From: Rotaria sp. Silwood1 | Taxonomy: Eukaryota; Rotifera; Eurotatoria; Philodinida; Philodinidae | Assembly (NCBI GenBank): GCA_905250075.1 | Contig: CAJNOP010000207.1 | Coordinates: forward strand, 241,104 to 305,103 | Direction: 5' to 3' | Length of the DNA stretch: 64,000 nt | In this document: positions 25,191-37,280 of the stretch, one piece after another | How positions within the stretch are numbered: the stretch's first letter is position 1 | Layout of the letters: each line of letters opens with the position of its first letter | The notes under the pieces: generated by a model | Databases searched by the model: none | What the model was told of the DNA's origin: nothing | What the model saw: only the letters and a program-made list of their open reading frames with translations | Translations under genes and position numbers: made by a program

Positions 25191-28100
25191 TTAACATCTC
25201 AAAAAATAATTGATCGTAATATTGCAACGTGTCATTAAACCACCTTTGCTAAGTGAACTTCGTTCAGCTGACGGAATGACAATGTTTCCTTCGAGGAGAG
25301 CAAAACACTTGAACAGAACCCTATTGATAAATATTCTTTCGCCATGTTGTCTTCGATCACCTGTTTCGAGTGACAACTTTTACTTTGAAGTGAGCTAAAC
25401 AAGCGAACAAATCTATCGTTATCCATGTTCCTTTGCCATGTAATCATCGATCAGCTGACCGAGTGGCAACGTTTGCCTCGCAATGAGCGAGAGAGATGAA
25501 CAGAGGCATTCTTATCAAGGTTTCTTTGCCATGTGATCTTCGATCAAATGAACATGCAACAAAATTTGCTTCGAACTCAGCAAAAGAAGTGAACAAAAGT
25601 ATCCTAATCAATGTTTGTTTCACCAGTGATTTTTCACTAGCTGCCGAAATGGCAATGTTTTCTTCGCGGTGAACGCAAGGGGTGAATACACGTATTGTCA
25701 CCAAGATTCCTTTGCCATGGGATATTCGATCAGCTGATCGAGTGGCTATGTTTGTTTCGAAATGAGCAAAAGAGGTAGACAGAAGTATCCTCATCAATGC
25801 TCCTTTGCTATATGATGCTCTATCAACTGACCGAGGAACAACGTTTATTTCGAAGTGAGTAAAAGTCTTGAACAGAAGTCTATTAAAAAATATTCTTTTG
25901 CAGTGTAATCTTCGATCAGCTGCCCGAGTAGCAACATTTGCTTCAAAATGAGCGAAGGAGATAAACAGAAGTATCGTTATTAATTTTCCCTTGCCACATA
26001 GTCTGCGATCAATTGATTGACTAACAACATTCCCTTAGAGATCAGCAAAAGAAGAGAACAGAAGTCTGATTATAAATGTTTCTTTACAATATGACTTTCG
26101 ATTAGCTGTCAAAATCCCAGCATTTGGTTGGAAACGCGCAAAATAGGTAAACAGAAGTATTCTCATCAATGCTCGTTTGTAACGTGATTTTCGATTAGCT
26201 GAACGTGTGACAACGCTTGCTTCGAAGTCAGCAAAATAAGTGTACGTATAATTTTTGATGAATATTCCTTTGCTAGATGATCACCCATCAGCTGATTGAG
26301 TGGCAATATTTGTTTTGAAGTAAGCTAAAGAGAAGAACAAAATTATCGTTATGAATATTGCTTTACTATGTGAGCTTCAACCAACAGAAGAAGTCTCAAC
26401 GTTTGCGTTGAAATGAGGAAAATAGGTGAGTCGAACTGTCTTGATGAATTTTCCTTTGTCATGTGATCTTCAGTCAGCTGACAGAATAGGAACATTCGCT
26501 TCAAAGTGAGCGAAAGAGCTGAACTGAACTGTCATTATAAATATTCCTTTGCCATGTTATCTTGAATCAGCTAACCGAACGGCAACGTTTTCTTCAATGT
26601 GCAGTAAAGAAGCGAATAGCACTCTCTTGATGAATGTTGTCTCTCTATGTGATCGGCAGTCTACTACCGTGTGGCAACATTTGCTTCGAAGTGAACAAAG
26701 CAGTTGAACAAAAGTATCGTTGTTAATATTTTTTTCTCATATGATTTTGGATTAGTTGACTAATTTGAAACGTTTGTTACGAAATAAGGAAAACATGTGA
26801 ACAGAAGTCTGATGAAGAGTATGCCTTCTCCATGTAATCTTCAATCTATTGATCGAGTGGGAGCGTTTGCTTCGACGTAAATGAAAGTGGTGAATAGAAG
26901 TCTCTTGAAAAGTGTTCCTTTAGTATATGATCATTGATCATCTTCCCGAGTGGAAGACTTTACTTCGACGCGAACAGAAGAAGTGAGCAGAAGTATCATG
27001 ATAAATATTCTTTTGGCATACGATCTTCGATCTGTTGACTGAGTTGCAACGTTTGCTTCGAAGTGAGAAAAAGAGTTGAACAGAAATCTCTTGATCGATG
27101 TTCCTTTGCATGGTAATCTCCGATAAGGTGACCAAGTGACAATTTTTGGCTTGATTCGAACAACAGAGGTGAAGCGCAATATCCTTACGAATGTTTGTTT
27201 GCTATGTGCCTTTAGATAAGTTAACAGAGTGGTAACCTTTGCTTGAAATGGAGCGCAGGAGATGAACAAAACTATATTGATGAACGTTTCTTTGCTATGT
27301 GGTCTTCGGTCAGCTGACTGAGTGGTAAGGTTCGGTTTCACGTGAGCAAAATAAGTGAAGGGATGTATCGTTATAAATGTTCATTTGCTATAGACTTTTC
27401 GATGAGCTGATTGAGTACTAGTGTTTGTATTGATTTGAGCAAAAGAGGTGAAGAGTAGTATCCTTATGAATGTTCCTTTGCTAAGTGATCTTTGATTGGG
27501 TAACCGAGGGGCAACAGTTATTTTAAAGTGGACAAAAGTGATGAACAGTAATCTCTTCATGAATGTCATTTTGCTATATAATCTCGGACCAGCTAACTAT
27601 GTAGCAACTATTGGTTCGAACCTAGTGAAAGAGATGAATATAACCCTTTTCAGTAATGTTCTTTTACCATTTGATCTCTTCTGAGCTGACCTAGAGCTAG
27701 CGCTTGCTTGCACACGAGCAAAAGAGATTAACAGAAGACTCTTCATGAGTGTTCCTTTGCTATGTGATCGTCGGTTAGCTGAGCGAGTTGCAAAATTTGC
27801 GTCGAAGTAAACAAAAGAAGTGAACAGAAGTCTGATCGTGAGCAATGTTCGATTAGTATGTGATCTTCGATAAGCTGAACAAGTGGCAAGGGTTACTTCT
27901 AAGTGAACAAAACAAGTTCATAGAAGTATCCTAATGAATGTTCCTTTATCATGTAATCTTCGGTCAGCTGATAGAGTGGCGACATCTGCTTCTAAGTGAA
28001 AAAGAAAGGCGACCAGAAATATCGTCATGAGTGCTCCTTTGCGATGTGATCTCTTGGTCAGCTGTCTAACTGGAAATGTTGGCTTCGAAGTGAAGAAAAG

Positions 28101-28890
28101 AGGCGAATGGAAGTTTCGTTATAAATGCTCCTATGCCAAGTTATCTTCGATAAGCTGACCGAATGGCAAGTTTTCTTTGCAGGGAGCAAAACAGCTGAAT
28201 ATTAGTCTTGTGAGTAATGTTTCTTTGGCTTGTGACCTATGATCAACTGATTGAGTGACAACGTTTACTTCAAAGTGAGTACAAGACATGAAAAGAAGTC
28301 TCTTGATGCATGTTGCTTTTCCATGTGATCTTGCACCAGCTGATCGAGTGGCAAGGTTTCCTTTGAAGTGTGCAAACTAGATAAATAGAAATCTCTTGAT
28401 GAATGTTCAGTTACGATGTAATCATGGACCAACTGACCTAATGAAACGCTTGCTTCGCAGTGAGTGAAAGAGGTAAGCAGAAGGCTGATTAGGAATATTC
28501 ATTTGCCGTGTGATCTTCAGTCAGCTGACCGAATAGCAATGTTTGCTTCAATGTAAGGAAAAGAACGGAACTGAAACGTTATGAGTCATGTGTTTTTGCT
28601 ATGTGATGTTCGATCGTTTGACTGAGTGGCAGAGTTTTCACTGAGGTAAGTAAAAGAGGTGAACAGGAGTCTCTTGATAAATGTTCCTCTGGCATGTGAT
28701 CTTTGATTAACTGACCGAGTGGTAATGTTTATTTCGAAGTCAGCAAAAGAGGTGAGCAGAAGCATCATTATGAATCTCCATGTGACGTGTGCTTTTTGGT
28801 CAGCTGATAGAGTCACAGCGTTTACTGCACAGTGAGCGAAACAGGAGAACCAAGCAATCACTTGTGTCGATGTGAGCGCCATTGACAATG
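25190..28890. repeat. 93-bp tandem repeat array (about 40 copies)
   Basis: Head-to-tail copies of a 93-bp unit fill 3.7 kb. Successive phrases of the consensus are GATCTTCGATCAGCTGAC, then CGAGTGGCAACGTTTGCTTC, then GAAGTGAGCAAAAGAGGTGA, then ACAGAAGTCTCTTGATGAAT, then GTTCCTTTGCCATGT. The landmark CTTTGCCATG occurs at about 25440, 25533 and 25719, exactly one or two periods apart. Neighbouring units differ at perhaps 15-30 percent of sites with few indels. All copies have the same orientation. Because 93 is a multiple of three, minus-strand frames stay open across several units (up to 136 codons), reading around SFAHFEANVATRSADRR, but stops break every long frame. I judge it a satellite or minisatellite, not a gene. 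Confidence 0.9.
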
Positions 28891-30885
28891 GATTTTTTTC
28901 TGTAATATATTTATTATTTATTCAAGATATTCATTTTTATATACGCAACAAATTTTCGATAAGGTGTCGAGAAGAGCAAAAAGAAAGAATAATGGGTCTT
29001 GCTGCGTGGTCGCATTAGAAAGCCATTGTTTCTTGAGGCGGTATAAGGTCGTCCACTTTACCATGGAAAGTGTATAGTAAAGCTAGGACAATACATGTCA
29101 GCAGTGTACAGTGTATAGTGTTTAAAAAACTGATTGAAAAATAGATGAAAATGTGCTTCGAATTTCAGTGACGTTTATTCTGATGTTTTTTAATGTTTAT
29201 CATAAAACTGAAGCAATTAAGTTTTGCGTTTGGATTTATAAAACATATTTATTTTACTTATGCAAGATTTGTTTGAGAGAACTAGCGAGAGGATTCATTT
29301 GGTATAAAGATTATGTAATAGAATTTCAATTTATTACTTAATATATTTCAATTAAGAGGAAAAAGGTGAAATATGATTTGTTTTATTTTGTCTAAACTTT
29401 AAACAAGAACAACTCATTCTCACCAGAGATATAATTTTGAATTAGAAAAAATTGATAGGAAGAGAGAGCTAATAGACATGTTTGAGAGTGAATTGTATAA
29501 ATACAGTTCTTTTTAATACAGATTTATTTACTTATTAATTTTCTATATGGTTATTTTTAAAATTACATAGCCTCAAGCACTAGTTAGTCGATATTCATAG
29601 TAATTTAATAAGTATTCAGCGGTGCATTTACTCTAACTGATATATTTCGAGAAAGGAACGAAAGAAAAACGATTCTCTAATAATACTGAAAGAATTACGT
29701 CACTGCTTTACAAATACTGAAGAGGGAAGGTCCCAACTGTCAGGTAGCTTTCCGATCGAATGAAAGATCTCAATGAGCTATGAAATATCTTACAAGGGTT
29801 CGGTTCTCCAAGTCTCCTGAGCAGAGATATTGGATTATTATTATTGCTAGTTTTGTTGTATTACTCTAATAATATTTTTGATATCTGGACTAAACATGTT
29901 TCCATCCGGCTCAAATTTATACTGGTATTAGGGCCCTTAGTATTGTTTAAGATTCCAGAGTCTGAAGATAAATTAATGTTTCTCATCTGATATTTTCAGC
30001 ATATATTCGTTTCATAGTTAGCAAGCGTGTGAAAACATCAACGCATTTGTCAGTGCTTCAGTCAATAAGAATTAGAAGAATGAATGCGGGTACTTTGCAA
30101 TATGAAACTGATATATTTCACTGACCGAAATAAATCTTTTTTTTGTTTGAATATACTATTTACATAGATTCGTTAGTGATTAAACTTGGCAAAATGATGT
30201 AACTATGTACTGATTTGATTAGCAAGAGGATAATTTGTAAAGCGAGAGAAAGAGTGTTTAGAGAAGCACATATTCGTGTTGAATAAATATATTTAACCAT
30301 GATATACAATTTCTACTTCTATTACAAACAAATCATAAACGCTTATGAATAGTTTCGATCGTATTTCGAAACATTTCTGTTCCCAAGAAACTTGTGAAAA
30401 ACAACAATCTTAGTTTACATGTGGAAACAATATCAGGTTACTGTTCTAATGATAACTCAAACGACGATGATTTCTCAGATGAGTCGTCGAACGATTCAAC
30501 TAATCATTCGGACTGTGAAAAATAAAATAATACATTCTCTTATGGTCTTAAAAATTTTGCGATTGATTATGTAAAACGTGTTTTTGACTATCGATTGTCT
30601 CAATCATTGTCTAAAAAAATTTATGTATGTGAAGTTATCACTCGATTCGAGTATTTTCAACCTGGATTCGCCTACGAGCCCGATTCAAGGGTATGCTCAG
30701 ATTTGCCACAGCACAAATTATGAGTTTAGGGACCACAGATGGCGCCGTACAAAACATGACAATTATAATTCGAGTTATGAAAAATCTGAGTATATCGTTA
30801 GATAGAGCTCATCGAGTTCTACTTGCAACAAGAATAGGAGGTATAGAACAACTTCCTGGGCGAAACCAGGGTGGACATACTCGAA
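28891..30885. other. Intergenic, no firm gene
   Basis: No confident gene. A short acidic frame near 30385-30525 reads NLSLHVETISGYCSNDNSND then DDFSDESSNDSTNHSDCEK and stops; it could be the tail of a lost gene. The remainder is AT-rich without recognisable structure. Confidence 0.35.
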
Positions 30886-30889
30886 TCTG

Positions 30890-31400
30890 ATGATAAATTC
30901 ACCTAAGTTTCTGAACGTCCATAGAAGGCGCTGACCTGAAGAGCGGTACTTTCGAATTGTTGTTTAAGATCTGATTCTGCACATTACAAGCACGTGCTGC
31001 ATAATAAACCGGTGTACGTCCAATTTCGAGATCTTGAGCATTGTCCTCTTAATGTTGAATTCTGCAATCGATTTTTCAATAAAAAGATAAGATCAGGTTC
31101 TGTTGCTAATTGATTTAATGTGTATTTCTCGACTGGCATATTCTATATGCATTTTTTGGTTTTATCATATACTTCTCGTTTCTATAATCGAATAAAGTTT
31201 CGTACGATGGATATATGCATCGAAATTTCTCGACCTTGACTGTTTGATTCCCAACTTGTGTTAGTCAATCCTGTTAAAAACTTACAATTCATGTTTGGCA
31301 GACCATGCGTATTGCTTAATCATCGTTCGTCTTGGTCAACCCAAGAAGTTTGGATGGTGTTGTTTTGAATATTGCCATATTGAATAACTTGCTTTTTTCC
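30890..31400 (-). pseudogene. Ankyrin-repeat protein relic
   Basis: On the minus strand, about 31040-30960 reads QDLEIGRTPVYYAARACN, matching the ankyrin repeat pattern (G-R-T-P-L-H-x-A-A). After a frameshift near 30965 it continues STALQVSAFYGRSE, the start of a second repeat, and then hits a stop. Farther upstream (about 31400-31170) is a frame with NMNCKFLTGLTNTSWESNSQ then GREISMHI, vaguely like the end of a WWE domain, also interrupted by stops. The order (possible WWE, then ankyrin) could be one decayed gene. The ankyrin part is fairly clear; the rest is tentative. Confidence 0.5.
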
Positions 31401-33000
31401 GATCTTCTGCAGGCTAAACGGTGTAGTGTTAAAGAACGCAAAACATTGTAACGCATTTTTTCAATCAATGTCACATCAGCGTTCGTGTTTCGATAACAGG
31501 AAAATCTTTTCTTTATGTTAGCTATTGCGCATGTTGTGCTTCAGGGTGTATGGTTGTAGTTATATAGATAAATCGAACATAGATCTAATTTTTTCTTAAA
31601 GAAAAGACAAGTTCAATATTCTAATCTGAATTTCAACTTTGCAGCAATGACCTTCTTGTCGAAGTAATTTAGGTTATAATAAATGTGCTTAATAAAATAA
31701 TAATGAAAGAAATGTTGAGTTCAATTTACCGACGTGTTTTGTTTTATTTATAAAAATACTAACAATCATCAGGACTTTGCTGGTTTAAGCGCAACATTGG
31801 ACAATACTGGAAGAAATAAAAACTAAAAATGAAAGAAACAAGAAGACAAGCAGTAACAAGAGTGAGAGACAGAGAAGAAGACCTCAGTAAGGATTATTTG
31901 ATATCAATCACACAATTGTATTTGCTCAGAGACTCGATTGTAACTGTTGATACGTTCATGTATTCTTATTGTCACTGTCTCCATTAGTGAGTTGCTGTTC
32001 ATTCAATTGTTATCAACTAAATCTTACTTAGGATCAAACTTCTTGAAATGTATCATAAGGGTATGAATGTGGCTGTGATAGCTGAGTTGTTGAACAGTAG
32101 AAGTACAACCACATCCATACTCACACGTGATAAATATACCCTGAAACTTAGCTTCATTCTCACTCTCATCTCAGACATTCGCAGCATCTACTTGGTAACG
32201 CGTGAACGCGATCAGAAGTCATATCTCAATTCACTCATTTCATTTGACAATAAGTTCATGCCAATTTTTCTTCCATTAGGTGGGAAATATTATTGGATGC
32301 GAGCTGTAATGATTTGAGAGTTCGTAAGAGAAGCGAGTAAATAATGGTGTTTTCCGGATTATTTATTAGAATATAGACGATATGTTATCACTATTTGTTT
32401 TCCGTTTGATTTCTTCGAAGGTCAAATATTGTGCTTCTTCATCTGCGATATGATTTTCACAGCCAATATAGACTTAGGTGAGTACTTATGTAAAACATAC
32501 AGATGATCAGCAGGTGTTAGAATAAAGAACAATATTCATCGTGTTATTTCAAAGATCACTTGTCAGTCTTTGTAATCTTGATGTCTCATTTTATTTTCTT
32601 CAAGTTTGAGTTCGATGATTCACTGACATTTTCGAGCATGGCACCATCGTACTGATACTGACAAGGGATGTGGATATGGATGCTTCCTCCTGAGCCACAC
32701 ATAAACATCTAACCTTATCCAGATCCGCTTAGAGCGTTGTTACTCTTAATTTAACAGTGAACTATGTTCCCATTATTGTACGATTAACACCAAGATGGCT
32801 TCAGAAGTATGTTGGACGTGCTAGTTGTTGAACGTAATCAAACGAAAGAAAAACATCTTGTATTTTTCAGGTAACTATATAGACGGATTAGAAAATTTTA
32901 TTCAAAATATCTTCAGTACAGATCTGCTCTCAACAAAGTTACTGAATCGGTTCTGAGTGGCAACAGGATTCGAAATACGATAAATGAATGGCGTCCGAAT
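31401..33000. other. Intergenic with one weak GT/CA hairpin
   Basis: No gene is supported. At 32059-32128 GGGTATGAATGTGGCTGTG is followed by CAACCACATCCATACTCACA, an imperfect inverted repeat of the GT/CA class. The 89-codon frame at 32048-32317 runs through this hairpin and is not convincing. Confidence 0.35.
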
Positions 33001-33003
33001 TTG

Positions 33004-33080
33004 GCGGGTGTGGGTATGGGTGTGAGTCTTCTTTTCACCCACACCCACCCACACCAACACCCACATCCGCCCACACCCTC
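33004..33080. repeat. Telomere-like GT/CA hairpin
   Basis: GCGGGTGTGGGTATGGGTGT is followed by the spacer GAGTCTTCTTTTCA and then CCCACACCCACCCACACCAA and further CACATCC/CCACACCC units. The first tract is the G-rich strand and the second the C-rich strand of a repeat close to TGTGGG. The order, G-rich then C-rich, is the polarity expected of two joined telomere ends, but it also simply forms a hairpin. Confidence 0.65.
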
Positions 33081-33685
33081 AGTCTCAACTCTTGCTTTTC
33101 AGTAGTTGACCAAGTCAAAAATGAACAAACAATAAAATAATAACTAATAAATGTGCTTGAATTAAAATAATTTAAAACCATACAGAGTTAATTTCATCGA
33201 CGCGTTTTGTGTTATTCATTAGAGAGAGCTTGAATTTGCAGTTGAGTGTCGAATGATAATTAATTTGTTAGTCATATCGAAATTAATTTATAACAAGATG
33301 AAATCATATCACAAATATTCAGTTTCCATGATTTTCGAAGTAAGGCTAAATGAATCATAAAATAAATTCATATTGGAAAATTCTATTTCTAGTAAGTAAA
33401 TTGATTCGTAGCTGAACAAATCCTCATACAGAACGAGATTGGTCTATTGAATTACTTTATCATATTCATTTCGAATCAAATGTAAACAAATAGTCAATAA
33501 ATTATCTTTGAAAATACGAAAATCAATATGGTTTTTAATAGTGTTAGTTATTAATGTTCGTGTATATACAACAGTCCAAAATATATTATTTATCATTATT
33601 TATGTTCAGTAATATAGAAATATCTTCAAATAATAATTGTGTCCAAGATTTGATATATTCATATATTCAATGAAAGAATAACATA
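33081..33685. other. Intergenic, no gene seen
   Basis: AT-rich DNA with no supported gene or repeat. Confidence 0.35.
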
Positions 33686-33687
33686 TA

Positions 33688-33771
33688 CAGTAAAACCTCT
33701 ATAAGATGAACACTATTGGGACTTTCCAAAAAGTGTTCATTATGAGAGATGTTCATCTTATAGAGGTTTTG
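33688..33771. mobile_element. Short palindromic MITE, pogo/Tc1-mariner type termini
   Basis: The left end CAGTAAAACCTCTATAAG continues into ATGAACACT; the right half reads AGTGTTCATTATGAGAGATG then TTCATCTTATAGAGGTTTTG, its reverse complement with small changes. The CAGT-AACCTCTATAA terminus is typical of pogo-like elements of the Tc1-mariner superfamily. TA dinucleotides flank both ends, as expected from TA target duplication. It is about 84 bp with no coding capacity. Confidence 0.7.
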
Positions 33772-34137
33772 CATAGATTGAACTGTTGCATGCATACGAT
33801 GACCAGTAAGTTATTTTGATGACTACACAATTCATGTGAAGTTCACTGTAGATGAATCAAAGAACGAAACCAAATCGTTTATCTAGTACATGACTTTTTC
33901 TGCAATCTTTGTTGAAAAAAATTCTCCATCGTCGTCTATTTTGGACTTTTCGTGTCTACGTAGAGTTGCGTACATTGCAAGTCCAGCTGCGCAATCTCTT
34001 CTGAATGGGTCAATCTACGCTTTTTCTTCATCTCTTTATTGCAAAAAAACAAATATGCTATTGCTTTGCAAGTGAACGGTCAATTTATGTCAGAACAGTA
34101 TGTCACGGACTATTGACATTTTTGTTCTATTTTCTAC
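33772..34137. other. Short gene-free gap between elements
   Basis: A 61-codon open frame at 33890-34075 (SSSILDFSCLRRVAYIASPA) is present without a recognised domain. It may be part of the same decayed gene as the sequence right of the next element. Confidence 0.25.
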
Positions 34138-35118
34138 TTAGGGCTATCCAAAAGTAGTGGCGAAAATACTATTTTTTCTTATGGAAAGCTTGAAAAAATT
34201 TTCTTTTTTTATGAGCAGATAAAGTGTCTTTCGCTCTATTTTTCTATGCTATTTGACCACTATTCAACTAATATCATAATAATAAAATTTCGATAAGAAC
34301 TATTATTGTTGAAAATTAGCCGGTAGCATTAGATTATAAAGGATGTGACACTTTTGCATTTCACTTTATTATAATTTAATACGATGTATTAAAATATCAA
34401 AATATACTACAGGATACAACGTGAAAAGCTCTATAATTTATAAAGGATCACTTATTTTCTGGTTGCACTTCTTATTTTCAAAATGGACAAAACTCTAAAC
34501 GAGCAAATTTCGACATTGCAAAACGAGATCTTTTTGTTAAAACATGAATTCGGTATTTCCCATTTCATCTTTTTATTATCTAATATATTTTATTTGAAAA
34601 AACAAAATACACTGCAAGATGCAGCGTGAAAAGCTCTACAATTTACCAAGAAGAATTATAAAAAGATGAGACGGAAAAAGTCCAATCCGTCTTTTATCAA
34701 AAAACAATCCCATTCTCGCAAAGTCAAAATTTAGTCGCTCAGAGTTTTGTCCATTTTGAGAACAAAAAGTACAACTAGAAAATAAGCGGTTCCTTATAAA
34801 TTATAGAGCTTTCCACGCTGCATCTTGTGCTTGTATATTTTGTTTTTTTTGGTATACAACATGTTAATTGATGATAAAATAAAATGCAAAAGTGCCCCAT
34901 TTTTTATACGACACTCATTATGATCTAAATGCTACCAGCTAATTTTCAACAAATACAGTTCTTATCGAAATTTTATTATTATGATATTAGCTGAATAGTG
35001 ATCAATAGAATAGAAAAAGAGAGCGAAAGGTGCTCTATCTGTTCATAAAAAAAAGAAAATTTTTCAAGTTTTTCATAAGAAAAAAGTACGTCCGCTACTA
35101 CTCTTGGATAACCCTAAA
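34138..35118. mobile_element. Foldback element, copy A
   Basis: The termini TTAGGGCTATCCAAAAGTAG (34138) and CTACTCTTGGATAACCCTAA (ending 35118) are inverted copies. The arms continue inward for roughly 400 bp, for example ATATCATAATAATAAAATTT against AAATTTTATTATTATGATAT. The centre carries further inverted phrases (GATGCAGCGTGAAAAGCTCT and AGAGCTTTCCACGCTGCATC). No transposase is present. A second member lies at 42177-43096, so this is a family. Internal open frames are by-products of the palindrome. Confidence 0.8.
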
Positions 35119-35575
35119 TAACTCAGAGTTTAACAGCTTCTCATTTTCATAATATTGTTCTGAACATTTTTAGCATAATCAGTTCGTCTACTTTAGACTT
35201 TTCAATTAAACAGATTCGATAAGTTGCAAAGAAACAGATGTTATCGAATGCAATGTTCACTTTTGCTTTGACATCGATCGTAACTGTTGATTTTACATTC
35301 AAATTGCTTATATTATGTGAAGAAACTCATAAGAAACATATTTCAAAAAGAATTTTGACATTAACAGAAAAAAGAAAACAAAAATGATAGCTCATCATTG
35401 GACTAAAAATACTTCAAGAGTGCGAATATCAATGCAATATTTTTCATCGATCTTCCTTACGGACATTCACATACTCCGAGTTTCACCCATGTACCACATT
35501 CTGGACTTGTTGATATTTTTTAATATTGATTATTTTAATTCACAAATAAGTTCTATGGAAAGCAAATGCGACTAA
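35119..35575 (+). pseudogene. Membrane-protein relic, paralogue A
   Basis: Translated on the plus strand, 35185-35365 reads FSIKQIR, a stop, then VAKKQMLSNAMFTFALTSIV and TVDFTFKLLILCEETHKKHI. This aligns well with the relic at 43425-43620 (FLIKQIRLVRKKNKLSNPVF). The nucleotide match continues to about 35490 (AGTGCGAATATCAATG onward). It has a hydrophobic helix flanked by basic residues, so a membrane protein is likely, but I cannot name it. Stops and frameshifts mark it as inactive. Confidence 0.45.
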
Positions 35576-36120
35576 CAGCAATATGTCACTAGAACCAAAG
35601 AATAAAAGATAATGGGTAAAGACTATCAGTTAAACTGGATTATAATTTTAAATTAAAAGTAGCAATATTATTTTAAATTTAGAATGTTAGCTAAAATGCC
35701 ATAGGTCGTGTTGAGACACAACTGACCAATTAATGCTTTAAATAGATTCAGTCTTTTCGGTTTATGTAACTCAGAAACTGAATAACTAATTTTAAAATAA
35801 ACTTAATTATATGCACAATTTGTCATATATTTAGTTTAGACGTTATTAACAACCGAGAAACAACAATCTCTTTTTGATATTCGCATGACATGATCAACTG
35901 TTTGTGATAGAAATAGATTTATCCCTGGATAAGAAGACGTATGACAATAAAAACAAAGAAACGATATAGTTGGGCAGTATGTTTTCTACTTTCTCTTCTA
36001 TAGTAGTCGTTTGTCGAGTTTCATCCAATGCACTTTTTACAAATAGCTAAGGCTGCGCTGAGTTGAGCTAAATTACGACATATATAATCGCAACAGTACA
36101 TGAATACCGTAGCAAAGTTG
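35576..36120. other. Intergenic, no gene seen
   Basis: AT-rich, no supported feature before the small assembly gap. Confidence 0.35.
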
Positions 36121-36206
36121 AATTTGTCTTTTGTTAATGACAAAAGTTNNNNNNNNNNGAATACCGTAGCAAAGTTGAATTTGTCTTTTGTTAATGACAA
36201 AAGTTC
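36102..36206. other. Ten-N assembly gap flanked by identical sequence
   Basis: The 47 bases before the N run (36149-36158) are repeated exactly after it, beginning GAATACCGTAGCAAAGTTG and ending TTAATGACAAAAGTT. This is the pattern left when a scaffolder fails to merge overlapping contig ends. The apparent duplication is probably artificial and no N bases may really be missing. Confidence 0.75.
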
Positions 36207-37280
36207 GAATATAAAGTGTTGAGTGTGCTTATTCGTTATGACAAGAATCATACTCATCGAAGAATTTTATTTTTGATATTTACTTTTGCTTTTAAAAAAA
36301 ATGGTATAAATATTAGAATGTTTTACAATGATTATCAATTGAAGTTCAAATATTAAGAACTATGTTCTTGAAAAGTTCAATTTATGTTAGTGGACAGGAA
36401 ATTCACGTGTTTAATTATCATGAGCTCAACTATTTGTGGGCTCAAGTGTCAATGTTTGTGTGTGTTGCATTCAACTGTCGATATACCATTTAGTGTTCTT
36501 ATCAAATATATTCTGAAGACTCTTGGCATTCTTCTCAAACACGTTTGTTTTTTAGTTAAAACGAGCATCTTTTATACTGAAACGGCTTTTCAATATGAAT
36601 ATTAAAAAACACCTTAATAAGATTCATTTTAATTTCCACATCGAGTTCTTATCGATATTTTAACATTGCTTTTGGAAATAATCATGTAAAAGCAGTATTG
36701 ACGTCCTAAGAACAAAAATTTTTATCCTCTTATTTCTTCTTTCTCCTACATATTGACACCATGATGCACATTTTTATTTAATTAGCTACTTAACAATATC
36801 GATAGAACAAAATGTTGATACGCTACTTTCAAAAATCATAAATGAATGAATTTGTATCATAATGTATGAACTAATTCTTAATTCAAAATATGGATGAATA
36901 TGTAAAAAGATGGTCTAAAAATGCACTTCAAATATATAGATTGACATAATCTTTCTGTGAATATCAAGAAATGCTGTATCATGTTTCACATTTTAATCTC
37001 ACAGGATTTGCACTAATAGCTATTTTGTATGATATTCATAGTATAGTTTATCAATTAATTGTAATTTGTCTAAATTTATGTTAATATTTTCAAAGCTTTT
37101 TTTAACGAAAATATTTGAAACATAATGAAAATGACTTGTTGTAAGCGAATTAAACGACTAGAACATAATATATTTTCTTGCTGGGTTTTAATGACAATGA
37201 CGAAAAAATACAAAATTTTCAATTACATTCTACAACATGAAAAAAGTTAGTCTTATAAGTGACATCTGATCACTTTTAGT
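36207..37280. other. Intergenic downstream of the GPCR
   Basis: No gene is supported. The 73-codon frame at 36384-36605 is Cys-rich by chance and lacks a recognised domain. The region nearest 37280 is the 3' flank of the GPCR gene. Confidence 0.35.

Noticed and set aside
26931-27341. 136-codon minus-strand open frame as a gene
   Set aside because: It is only the 93-bp repeat read in a frame that happens to stay open; no start context, splice sites or domain support it.
25190-28890. CRISPR-like array
   Set aside because: Repeats are directly abutting 93-bp units without unique spacers, and the contig is eukaryotic.
36021-36257. 78-codon frame across the ten-N gap
   Set aside because: It contains the artificial duplication and undetermined residues.
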